DNA of 5,162 nt, from positions 1 through 5,162 of the forward strand of contig JAFSWV010000063.1 in the NCBI GenBank assembly GCA_017444325.1, read 5' to 3'. Of the stretch, positions 1 to 5,162 are shown piece after piece. Numbering within the stretch: position 1 is the first letter of the stretch; the number at the start of each line of letters is the position of its first letter. Origin of the DNA: a bacterium (GTDB lineage: Bacteria; Auribacterota; UBA3054). The notes under the pieces were generated by a model, which was given only the letters and a program-made list of their open reading frames with translations, ran no database searches and was not told the origin of the DNA. A program made the translations under genes and the position numbers.

Positions 1-1197
1 CTCGCGGCGGCCCGGGCCTCTAAGCGGCCTGGCTTCGCCGACGGAGTACGGCGGGAAGGTGTAGTGCAGCATGAACTTCTTCTGCGTTTCGCCGGCCAGA
101 CCCTCGACGCCCTGGGCGTCGTCAGCCGTGCCCAGCGTCAAGGTAACGAGCGCCTGGGTCTCGCCTCTGGTGAAGAGGGCGGAGCCATGGCAGCGCGGCA
201 GGAAGCCGGTCTCGCAGGTGATGGGGCGGATCTCGTCGAGGCCGCGGCCGTCCACTCTGTGACCTTCCTCTCTGATGAGCTTCCTCAAGCAGACGCCGGT
301 CAGGTCTTCGAAGGCTACGTTCAGGGCGATGACGTTCTCCTCGGCGCACTCTTCGAGCGATTGTACTTCCTCGACGTAAGCTTTTCTAAGCTCGGCGAGC
401 TTGTCGTTGCGCTCGGCTTTGCCGGGGATCCTCAAGGCTTCCGTGATGCGGTCGCGGTAGGTCTCACAGACGGACATAGCCTTTTCTCCGGCCTTGATGT
501 GGGTGTATTCGCGCTTCACAACGCCTATCTTGGCAGCCAGTTCGTCCTGGGCCTTGATGAGGGGTTGGAGCTCCTTGAAAGCGTAGGCGATTGCTTCCGT
601 CACGTCGGCTTCGGGGGCCTGCTTGGCTTCGCCTTCGATCATGACGACCTTGGTGGCTGAGCCGGCGACCACGAAGTCGAGCGTCGCTTTGGCGCGCTGC
701 TCGTCGTTCGGGTTTATGATGAGTTCGCCGTCAACTTTGACGACCCTGACGGCCGCCAGCGTGCAGGCGAAGGGAATGTCGGAAACGGCGACGGCCGCGG
801 AGGCGGCGGTCACGGCCATGGTGTCCGGGTCAACGTCGCGCTTGGCGCTTAAGACCTGGAGCATGATCTGCACCTCGTTGTAATAGTCGGCCGGGAAAAG
901 GGGACGCATAGGCCTGTCGATGCAGCGCATGGTGAGTATCTCTTTGTCCGTGGGACGGTTCTCGCGTTTCATATATCCGCCCGGGAATTTTCCGACGGCC
1001 GGGAAGCGTTCACGGTAATCGACTGTCAAAGGAAAGAAATCGGTATCCTCTTTAACTTCGTAAGGTGAGACGGCGGTCGCCAGCAGCACTAGATCATCGT
1101 AGCTTAAAATAACGGCGCCGTGGGCCTGGCGGGCGATGCGGCCGGTCTCGATCTTGAGCGTTTTGCCCAGAAATTGCGTTTCTACTTGGGAAACCAT
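1..1197 (-). CDS. pnp: Polynucleotide phosphorylase (PNPase), N-terminal 399 residues, cut by window edge
   Basis: Phosphorolytic 3'-5' exoribonuclease that degrades RNA to nucleoside diphosphates; in the family it is a homotrimer acting in the cytoplasm, often within a degradosome. The minus-strand frame is open from the ATG at 1197 to base 1 with no stop, so the 3' part lies outside the window. Visible parts: first RNase PH-like domain (about residues 10-140) with GGYMKRENRP and IDRPMRPLFP at 73-102, matching the conserved RNA-contacting loop region; a helical linker (about 240-310); and the start of the second RNase PH-like domain with VDGRGLDEIRPI, HGSALFTRGETQAL (337-350) and MLHYTFPPYSVGEA. 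The catalytic aspartates, KH and S1 domains would be downstream and cannot be checked. The gene follows rpsO by 77 bases, the classic rpsO-pnp order, and is probably co-transcribed with it. The start fits the family length at the N-terminus and has a GGAG upstream. Identity is very secure. Confidence 0.97.
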   Translation of the reverse strand, partial: MVSQVETQFLGKTLKIETGRIARQAHGAVILSYDDLVLLATAVSPYEVKEDTDFFPLTVDYRERFPAVGKFPGGYMKRENRPTDKEILTMRCIDRPMRPLFPADYYNEVQIMLQVLSAKRDVDPDTMAVTAASAAVAVSDIPFACTLAAVRVVKVDGELIINPNDEQRAKATLDFVVAGSATKVVMIEGEAKQAPEADVTEAIAYAFKELQPLIKAQDELAAKIGVVKREYTHIKAGEKAMSVCETYRDRITEALRIPGKAERNDKLAELRKAYVEEVQSLEECAEENVIALNVAFEDLTGVCLRKLIREEGHRVDGRGLDEIRPITCETGFLPRCHGSALFTRGETQALVTLTLGTADDAQGVEGLAGETQKKFMLHYTFPPYSVGEARPLRGPGRRE

Positions 1198-1207
1198 AAA
1201 AAAAAGA

Positions 1208-1211
1208 CTCC
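1208..1211 (-). promoter_or_regulatory. Shine-Dalgarno of pnp, spaced by a T8 run
   Basis: GGAG lies 10 bases before the pnp ATG. The spacing is on the long side, and eight of the ten spacer bases are an uninterrupted T run directly before the start codon. No other purine-rich match lies nearer, so this is the best candidate. The only other nearby ATG (1217-1215) is out of frame with pnp. Confidence 0.6.
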
Positions 1212-1230
1212 AAACATTAATTAAAGTTTA

Positions 1231-1266
1231 AACGCGCGGACCCAAAACAGATCAGGCCCGCGCGTT
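1231..1266 (-). promoter_or_regulatory. GC-rich stem-loop in the rpsO-pnp spacer
   Basis: AACGCGCGG (1266-1258) pairs perfectly with CCGCGCGTT (1239-1231). The stem can grow inward by one G-U and two C-G pairs, leaving a loop of about 12 bases. It begins 8 bases after the rpsO stop codon. The RNA downstream has only short T runs (TTTAAACTTT), so it is not a textbook intrinsic terminator. In enterobacteria the equivalent spacer carries a partial terminator and an RNase III-processed hairpin used in pnp autoregulation. A similar role, protecting the rpsO 3' end or lowering pnp expression, is inference here. The stem itself is plain in the sequence. Confidence 0.7.
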
Positions 1267-1274
1267 GCCCGTAA

Positions 1275-1544
1275 TTACTTACGGATGTTGAGCTGTTCAA
1301 GCAGCGCTTTGTAGCGGTCTTCCGCCGTGGAGCGCAGATAATCGAGTAGTTTCCTGCGCTTGGCGACCAGCTTCAAAAGGCCCCTTCTGGAGTTGTTGTC
1401 CTTCGGGAACTGTTTGAGATGCTCCTGGATGTGGGAGATACGCTCCGTCATGAGAGCTATCTGGACGTCGGAGGAACCCGTGTCCTTGTCGTGCAGAGCG
1501 AATTTCTGCATGACTTCCTGCTTGCGTTCAACTGTGATAGGCAT
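1275..1544 (-). CDS. rpsO: 30S ribosomal protein S15
   Basis: Primary 16S rRNA-binding protein of the small-subunit platform, binding the helix 20-22 junction. The 89 residues equal the usual family length. The signature DTGSSDVQIALMTERI is at 21-36 and the SRRGLLKLVAKRRKLLDYL block at 52-70. His42, Asp49 and Ser52, the RNA-contacting positions of the E. coli protein (numbered with the initiator Met), are all present. The start is placed at MPITVERKQ because it fits the family N-terminus and has AGGAGG 4 bases upstream; the frame could open earlier, at 1586, but those 14 residues are unlike S15 and would lie in the leader. It is the first gene of the leftward rpsO-pnp block, read from an extended -10 promoter about 120 bases upstream. 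Its leader has features suggesting translational autoregulation. Confidence 0.98.
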   Translation of the reverse strand: MPITVERKQEVMQKFALHDKDTGSSDVQIALMTERISHIQEHLKQFPKDNNSRRGLLKLVAKRRKLLDYLRSTAEDRYKALLEQLNIRK

Positions 1545-1559
1545 AAAGCCTCCTTTATG
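1542..1559 (-). promoter_or_regulatory. rpsO: rpsO ribosome binding site within a perfect hairpin that includes the start codon
   Basis: The 18 bases ending at the rpsO ATG read CATAAAG-GAGG-CTTTATG: a perfect 7-bp inverted repeat around a GAGG tetraloop. The Shine-Dalgarno core therefore sits in the loop and the AUG forms the last three bases of the 3' arm. The stem is AU-rich and probably only marginally stable, so it could act as a switch open to S15 or ribosome binding. The repeat is directly visible; its function is inferred. Confidence 0.65.
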
Positions 1560-1629
1560 TTGGCGCCCTATACGGACGCAATACACCCCACTCTAAGCCA
1601 ACAACCAGATGTTAACCGAGGATAGGGCA
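1558..1629 (-). promoter_or_regulatory. Candidate S15-responsive leader: a-b-a'-b' pseudoknot pairings
   Basis: Two inverted repeats interleave in the rpsO leader. Arm a GCCCUAU (1628-1622) pairs with a' AUAGGGC (1571-1565). Arm b GUUGGC (1602-1597) pairs with b' GCCAAC (1564-1559). The RNA order a, b, a', b' with a' and b' directly adjacent is a pseudoknot topology, and it abuts the hairpin holding the ribosome binding site; base 1559 is claimed by both b' and that hairpin. Helix a can add one U-G pair and helix b one U-A pair at their ends. Known S15 leaders in several phyla use unrelated structures near the start codon, E. coli using a pseudoknot. Repeats of 6-7 bases can arise by chance in 110 bases, so this is a candidate. 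Confidence 0.45.
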
Positions 1630-1662
1630 AAAATATTCCTTCTTAATTTTTGAATTGTTAGG

Positions 1663-1692
1663 ATTATATCAAAAGGGGTCGTGGAATGCAAA
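1663..1692 (-). promoter_or_regulatory. Extended -10 promoter for rpsO-pnp
   Basis: On the minus strand a perfect TATAAT lies at 1668-1663, preceded by TGA, giving the extended TGnTATAAT element. An 18-base gap separates it from a weak -35, TTTGCA (1692-1687, four of six consensus bases). Transcription would begin near 1656, leaving a leader of about 112 bases before the rpsO ATG. No better promoter was seen closer to rpsO. Confidence 0.7.
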
Positions 1693-1696
1693 CACA

Positions 1697-1731
1697 CCTT
1701 GCGGCGCAAGGACTTCAACAGGGGTTGCCCC
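1697..1731. repeat. Two small inverted repeats between the divergent promoters
   Basis: CCTTGC-GGC-GCAAGG (1697-1711) is a perfect 6-bp stem with a 3-base gap. GGGG-TTG-CCCC (1721-1731) is a 4-bp stem. They sit between the rpsO -35 and the rightward -35. Neither is followed by a T run on either strand, so they are not intrinsic terminators. They could be protein-binding sites or chance; nothing else is recognisable in this gap. Confidence 0.3.
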
Positions 1732-1751
1732 GGGCCTCACGGGAAGGAGTC

Positions 1752-1780
1752 TTGAACATAAAAAGGTCTTTTGGTATCAT
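1752..1780 (+). promoter_or_regulatory. Promoter for tRNA-Arg and probably the downstream TPR genes
   Basis: TTGAAC (1752-1757, four of six -35 consensus bases), a 17-base spacer, then TATCAT (1775-1780, five of six -10 consensus bases). TGG immediately before it supplies an extended -10. The start site would be near 1787, about 39 bases before the tRNA. No comparable promoter was seen between the tRNA and the TPR gene at 1963. Confidence 0.65.
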
Positions 1781-1825
1781 AAACGAATAGAATTTAATTT
1801 GCCTTAAAGTTTTCTGGCCTAGACT

Positions 1826-1899
1826 GTCCTCGTAGCTCAGCAGGATAGAGCGACGGTTTCCTAAACCGTAGGTCGCCGGTTCGAATCCGGCCGAGGATA
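1826..1899 (+). tRNA. tRNA-Arg, anticodon CCU
   Basis: A full cloverleaf of 74 bases. Acceptor GTCCTCG (1826-1832) pairs with CGAGGAT (1892-1898), the first pair being G-U. D stem GCTC/GAGC, anticodon stem ACGGT/ACCGT with loop TTCCTAA, so the anticodon is CCT (1860-1862), reading AGG codons. The variable region has 5 bases and the T arm is GCCGG-TTCGAAT-CCGGC. The discriminator is A1899. CCA is not encoded, so a nucleotidyltransferase must add it. GACT before and AGTC from the discriminator onward could extend the acceptor stem of the precursor by four pairs. AGG and AGA make up 15 of the 34 Arg codons in the visible part of the downstream BamD-like gene, so this tRNA serves codons in real use. 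Confidence 0.96.
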
Positions 1900-1962
1900 G
1901 TCCGCGCCGGGAACTCAGGGCTCGAAAGATCAATTAACTCAACCTCCGCATTTAGGAGCAAT

Positions 1963-2637
1963 ATGGCTGGTTTAACTAAAAAGGAACTGCGTCACGACGC
2001 GGTGCATGAAGAACTCGAGAAGATCACGGTGACCGTGGTCAAGAAACGCAATTCCATCCTCCTGGGCATTTTGATACTGCTTGTCGTCTGCGTGGCGGTC
2101 TATCAGATCATCAACAATAAGAATACGAAAAAGGCCAACGCCGAGAACAACTTGGCCAATGCCGGAACAAATACCCTGGCCCTGGCCGAGATCCCCAACA
2201 AGTACCCCGGGACCCACGGCGCCAAGAGCGCTCTATTGAGACTGGCCGCCGAGGCGGCCTCTTCCACGAACTATGCGCTAGCCAGGGAATACTACACGAA
2301 AGTCGCAAAGGAATATCCGAATGACGAGTACGCCGACGCCGCCTGGCTGTCAGTGGCGCGCTGCTACGTTGGCGAGGGCGATTATGACCAGGCCGTGAAC
2401 GTGCTCAACGAAAAACTCATGAAAGGCCCCCACGCCGAGAACGCCAAATATCTGCTCTTCAAGATCTACGCGCTGCAGGGCAAGGATGAGGAAGCCGTCG
2501 CTGCCGCCAATGAGCTGGGGGATCTCAAGGAGTCTCCGCTTGTTGAAGACGTCGCCGCCGCAATCTGGCGAAAGAACGGCAACTATCCCGAGGAGACGGC
2601 CACAGAAGACGCTCCCGAAGCCGAAAGCACCAAATAA
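1963..2637 (+). CDS. Membrane-anchored TPR protein, YfgM-like topology
   Basis: 224 residues with a short, charged cytoplasmic N-terminus (1-30, rich in Lys, Glu and His), one membrane segment (about 31-50, SILLGILILLVVCVAVYQII), then a presumed periplasmic region. Basic KKR just before the segment supports an N-in, C-out topology. TPR-like helix pairs are visible at about 86-119 (ending KVAKEYPNDEYADAAW), 123-153 (GEGDYDQAVNVL) and 160-185 (LQGKDEEAVAAANEL). The tail after 205 is acidic and probably disordered. The plan resembles YfgM/TPR_21-type proteins, which in E. coli associate with the SecYEG translocon and periplasmic chaperones; orthology is not established. AGGAG lies 4 bases before the ATG. 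It is followed after 41 bases by the BamD-like gene with no promoter or terminator seen between, so an operon with an envelope role is likely. The exact function is unknown. Confidence 0.88.
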   Translation: MAGLTKKELRHDAVHEELEKITVTVVKKRNSILLGILILLVVCVAVYQIINNKNTKKANAENNLANAGTNTLALAEIPNKYPGTHGAKSALLRLAAEAASSTNYALAREYYTKVAKEYPNDEYADAAWLSVARCYVGEGDYDQAVNVLNEKLMKGPHAENAKYLLFKIYALQGKDEEAVAAANELGDLKESPLVEDVAAAIWRKNGNYPEETATEDAPEAESTK

Positions 2638-2678
2638 ATTTTCCGAAAGACCGATAATTTTTCCGCAAGGAGACGCAT

Positions 2679-5162
2679 ATGAAATCTCAAATTCTGCGCA
2701 GCATTTGCTTGACCGGACTTATGGCAGCCTTCTGCCTGTCCGCCTTCAGTGACGAGAACGCGGTCCAGACCGCTTCTTCGCTTTTCCAGCAGGGCGTCAC
2801 GGCTTACGAGACCGGCGACTATTCGAGCGCTCTTAAACTTTTCCGCAAGATGCAGGAAGATTTCCCGCGCAGCGCCAGGGCTGTGAGAGGCTGGGAATAC
2901 ATCGCGCTTTGCGAGAACAAGCTCGGCGACCCGTACGCAGCCTTCGAAGCTTACCAGCAGATCTACGACAACCACAAGGAATTCAGCAGGATGGACGTCA
3001 TTATCCGCAACCAGATGAGGATCGGCAGCCATTACATGGAATACAAACGCTATCCCGTGGCTGAGAAGATCTTTACCAAGATCCTGGAAAACTCACCTTT
3101 CGGCGAGTCCGCGTCCATAGCCCAATACTCCCTTGGCATGGCGCAGTACAACCAGAAGAAGTACGGCCCCGCAAGGGAATCCTTCGAGGCTGTCTGCCAG
3201 AATTTCCCGACTTCGCAGCTTGTTGACGACTCGGCTTTCATGCTCGGCATAGTCGATTCCGCTGCGGCTGTGGCTGCCGACTATGACCAGACATCCACCG
3301 ACAGAGCCATCGCCAGTTTCCGCAACTACATCAGGGAATTCCCGACGGCTGAGCATGTGGGCGACGCCCAGGCTCACATCCGCGCGCTCAGAGACCGCAA
3401 GGCCCAGTCCCTCTACGACCAGGCTTATTACTACGACTATTCCGGCCACGCCAAGTCCGCCATCATGCACTACGAGCTGCTCGTCTCCGAGTACCCCGAC
3501 ACCGACTGCGCCGACAAGGCTAAGATGCGCCTGGCCGCCCTGAAGGGCGAACCGGTCCAGGGCATGCCGAAGGACAAGGTGACCTACGTAGATCCGACCC
3601 CGGACGCCGGCGCCGTCAGCTCCCAGAAAGAGCAGGACGAAGCCGTTAGATCTTTCAAGAGCAATGACAGCGACGCTTTCGGCACCCCGAAAGCGGGAAG
3701 CGCTCCCTTCGACGAGAACCGTCCCATCACCACGTCCAACTCCACGCCTGAAATTACCAACACAGGCTCCGCTTTTGGAAGCGAAAGCAATTCCAATTAT
3801 CCCCTTAAGAAAGACCCCGCCAAGACGGAAGACCAGCGCGTCGAAAGGACGGCCGCCCTCAGCGGCTCCAGCTCCACGATGGCCGCGACCGGCGACGACT
3901 GGCGTCAGACGCAGTCCCGCCAGGTCATGAACGAGTACTTGCAGGATCCCAACAAGAAACAGGAATTGACCTCCTTCATGAAGGACGAGTACGAGAAAGA
4001 GGCGCAGGCCCAGCAGGCCAGCGACGCTTTGCTCAAACTTTACCAGCAGAGCAATCCAGACGCCGTTCCGCCTCCTGTCAGCAAAGTCTCGGCCGCCAGT
4101 TACGTCAAGGAACAGGTCAGAAAAGAGGAACAGCCCTTGAGCGAGATCGTGATCACCGAGATCAGACGTGAAGACGTCGAGACAAAGCCGGTCCAGAAGA
4201 TAGAGAACGTCTGGGCGCCCGTGCCCGGCACGGAAGTGAAGACCCAGCCCGTCTCTCAGCCAGTGCAGACCGTCGCCGTGACCGAGAAGCCGCGTGTTAC
4301 GGAACCGACCTTCACCGCTCCTGTCCAGGAAACTCCGAAGCCCGCCGTTACGCAGCCGACTAGCCGCATCCAGTCCTCCAACTGGCAGACGCTCTCCCAG
4401 GCCGAGAATTTCGACGAAGTCGTGACCAGCGATCCTCCCAAATACAGCACGGTCTCCTCGTCCGAACTGGCAGGCTACAATGCCAACAGTTCCGTTGTGG
4501 TCTCCGAGCCTCCCAAAACTACCTACAGTTACAGCGGCTCCGCTCCGGCCTTCAGGGATGTTTCCGGCAACGTTTCCGGCACCACGACCGTTGTCGAGAC
4601 CAAGCCTAGCGTTTCCGCGCCGACGTCTGTTTCCGCTCCTTCCTTCCAGGTCGAAACGAGCGCTCCCGTAAGCGAGCCCACGGTGAAAGTGACCGCCAAC
4701 GTCAGCAAGCCCAGCTTCGAAGTCGTGACGCCCGAGCAGCCCAAAGTTCAGCTTTCCACCGCTGAAGTTACGGCTGAAGTGAAAGAGAATCCCGCCGACG
4801 AACTGGTCAACAGCATTATTCCCCAGCAGGCCGATCCTCAGGAACAGACCCTCACGATCAACGTCACCACCAACACCGGCCTCCGCGTGACCAGGGAAGT
4901 GACCAAGCCCGCTTTCGATGAGAAAAAGCCGGCGTCTGAAGAAAAACCCGTCAAGAAAACTACGGGCGTCACCATCACAGACGAAGAGCTCGTCTCCGTA
5001 CTGCCCAAGGGTTTGACGGAAGAAAACAACGATCTCAACAAGGACGCCATCGTCAAGGCTCCCGAAGGCACTGTGATCCGCACCATGCCGGAAGCCGGCC
5101 GCGTCTCCACCGCCATCAGCCAGGAACAGTACCAGAGAACGGTGGAAGACAAGAACGTGAAG
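2679..5162 (+). CDS. Secreted BamD-like TPR protein with very long Pro/Thr/Val/Ser-rich tail, cut by window edge
   Basis: The frame is open for 828 codons to the window end with no stop. Residues 1-24 form a signal peptide: basic start, hydrophobic LTGLMAAFCL, and AFS before Asp25 as a signal peptidase I site. Cys19 is preceded by AAF, a poor lipobox, whereas typical BamD is a lipoprotein. Residues 28-290 hold TPR-like helix pairs: about 34-65 (AYETGDYSSALKLF), 68-101, 107-141, 148-180 (YNQKKYGPARESFE), 204-235 and 243-288 (AYYYDYSGHAKSAIMHYELL, SEYPDT). The DYDQTSTDRAIASFRNYIREFP stretch at 201-222 resembles the C-terminal half of BamD, the outer-membrane protein assembly factor. From 291 the protein is low complexity, with one helix-prone, charged stretch at about 406-458. 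Residues 500-760 are dominated by Pro, Thr, Val, Ser, Lys and Glu. AAGGAG lies 6 bases before the ATG. BamD proteins are usually about 240-300 residues, so the tail is exceptional. A CpoB/YbgF-like or other TPR role is possible. Confidence 0.85.
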   Translation, partial: MKSQILRSICLTGLMAAFCLSAFSDENAVQTASSLFQQGVTAYETGDYSSALKLFRKMQEDFPRSARAVRGWEYIALCENKLGDPYAAFEAYQQIYDNHKEFSRMDVIIRNQMRIGSHYMEYKRYPVAEKIFTKILENSPFGESASIAQYSLGMAQYNQKKYGPARESFEAVCQNFPTSQLVDDSAFMLGIVDSAAAVAADYDQTSTDRAIASFRNYIREFPTAEHVGDAQAHIRALRDRKAQSLYDQAYYYDYSGHAKSAIMHYELLVSEYPDTDCADKAKMRLAALKGEPVQGMPKDKVTYVDPTPDAGAVSSQKEQDEAVRSFKSNDSDAFGTPKAGSAPFDENRPITTSNSTPEITNTGSAFGSESNSNYPLKKDPAKTEDQRVERTAALSGSSSTMAATGDDWRQTQSRQVMNEYLQDPNKKQELTSFMKDEYEKEAQAQQASDALLKLYQQSNPDAVPPPVSKVSAASYVKEQVRKEEQPLSEIVITEIRREDVETKPVQKIENVWAPVPGTEVKTQPVSQPVQTVAVTEKPRVTEPTFTAPVQETPKPAVTQPTSRIQSSNWQTLSQAENFDEVVTSDPPKYSTVSSSELAGYNANSSVVVSEPPKTTYSYSGSAPAFRDVSGNVSGTTTVVETKPSVSAPTSVSAPSFQVETSAPVSEPTVKVTANVSKPSFEVVTPEQPKVQLSTAEVTAEVKENPADELVNSIIPQQADPQEQTLTINVTTNTGLRVTREVTKPAFDEKKPASEEKPVKKTTGVTITDEELVSVLPKGLTEENNDLNKDAIVKAPEGTVIRTMPEAGRVSTAISQEQYQRTVEDKNVK
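4560..4643 (+). repeat. Short in-frame repeats in the tail of the BamD-like gene
   Basis: GTTTCCGGCAAC followed directly by GTTTCCGGCACC (4560-4583) encodes VSGN-VSGT. Shortly after, two adjacent 18-base units (4608-4625 and 4626-4643) encode SVSAPT and SVSAPS, sharing GTTTCCGC. They look like recent local duplications that keep the frame, typical of a growing low-complexity linker. Confidence 0.65.

Noticed and set aside
64..660. Plus-strand 198-residue reading frame
   Set aside because: It lies wholly antisense to the clearly identified pnp coding region and resembles no family; it is a shadow of the GC-rich third-codon pattern.
1217..1233. TTAATTAA and GTTTAAAC 8-base palindromes side by side, as in cloning linkers
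   Set aside because: They lie in an AT-rich intergenic spacer between two natural co-oriented genes, and GTTTAAAC overlaps the end of the rpsO-pnp stem; there is no other sign of engineered sequence.
1545..1586. Upstream start for rpsO adding MYCVRIGRQHKGGF
   Set aside because: S15 is normally 88-89 residues and begins at MPIT-type sequence; the AGGAGG and the leader pairings fit the later start.
1697..1731. Inverted repeats as an intrinsic terminator
   Set aside because: Stems are 6 and 4 bp and no T run follows on either strand.
1715..1933. Minus-strand 72-residue reading frame containing SAGFEPATYGLGNRRS
   Set aside because: It is the antisense of the tRNA-Arg; this kind of peptide is a well-known false gene call over tRNAs.
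2583..3032. Minus-strand 149-residue reading frame
   Set aside because: It overlaps the end of the TPR gene and the signal peptide and TPR part of the BamD-like gene in antisense, without a convincing family pattern.
3093..3470. Minus-strand 125-residue reading frame
   Set aside because: Antisense shadow of the BamD-like TPR domain, whose sense frame is continuous and clearly coding.
5058..5108. PASTA-like ending (APEGTVIRTMPEAGRV) near the right edge
   Set aside because: Only the last few positions resemble the PASTA pattern GtVxxqxPxaGxxv; the preceding 50 residues lack the rest of the domain. The full gene would be needed.

Overview
The window looks like ordinary bacterial chromosome, apparently free of mobile DNA. 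It holds five genes in two divergent blocks. The leftward block is rpsO (ribosomal protein S15) followed by pnp (polynucleotide phosphorylase), a pairing conserved across bacteria. The rightward block is a tRNA-Arg(CCU), a small membrane-anchored TPR protein, and a long secreted protein with a BamD-like TPR domain. pnp is cut by the left edge and the BamD-like gene by the right edge; both frames are open to the boundary.

The organism looks like a Gram-negative, moderately GC-rich bacterium. The BamD-like protein implies an outer membrane. The S15 and PNPase sequences are standard bacterial types. The PNPase stretch ending in GPGRRE and the unusual BamD-like architecture remind me of the Planctomycetes-Verrucomicrobia-Chlamydiae group, perhaps Lentisphaerota or Verrucomicrobiota. 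That placement is a weak inference without a tree. Promoters match sigma70-type -35 and extended -10 elements, and every protein gene has a purine-rich ribosome binding site.

Layout: 1-1197 pnp (minus, 399 N-terminal codons); 1198-1274 rpsO-pnp spacer with a strong GC stem-loop; 1275-1544 rpsO (minus); 1545-1656 a structured rpsO leader; 1663-1692 the rpsO promoter; 1693-1751 a gap with two small inverted repeats; 1752-1780 the rightward promoter; 1826-1899 tRNA-Arg; 1963-2637 the TPR membrane protein; 2679-5162 the BamD-like gene (828 codons so far).

The leftward pair links translation and RNA turnover, and its control is probably at the RNA level. The rpsO leader can form an a-b-a'-b' pseudoknot next to a small hairpin that holds the Shine-Dalgarno sequence in its loop and the start codon in its stem. 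This arrangement resembles S15 autoregulation known from other bacteria. The rightward block probably serves the cell envelope: one protein is anchored in the inner membrane with periplasmic TPRs, and the next is exported with TPRs and a very long Pro/Thr/Val/Ser-rich tail. No terminator or second promoter was seen between the tRNA and the TPR gene, so a tRNA-mRNA transcript is plausible.

I did not find a wholly new system. The points most worth a second look are the rpsO leader and the tail of the BamD-like protein.
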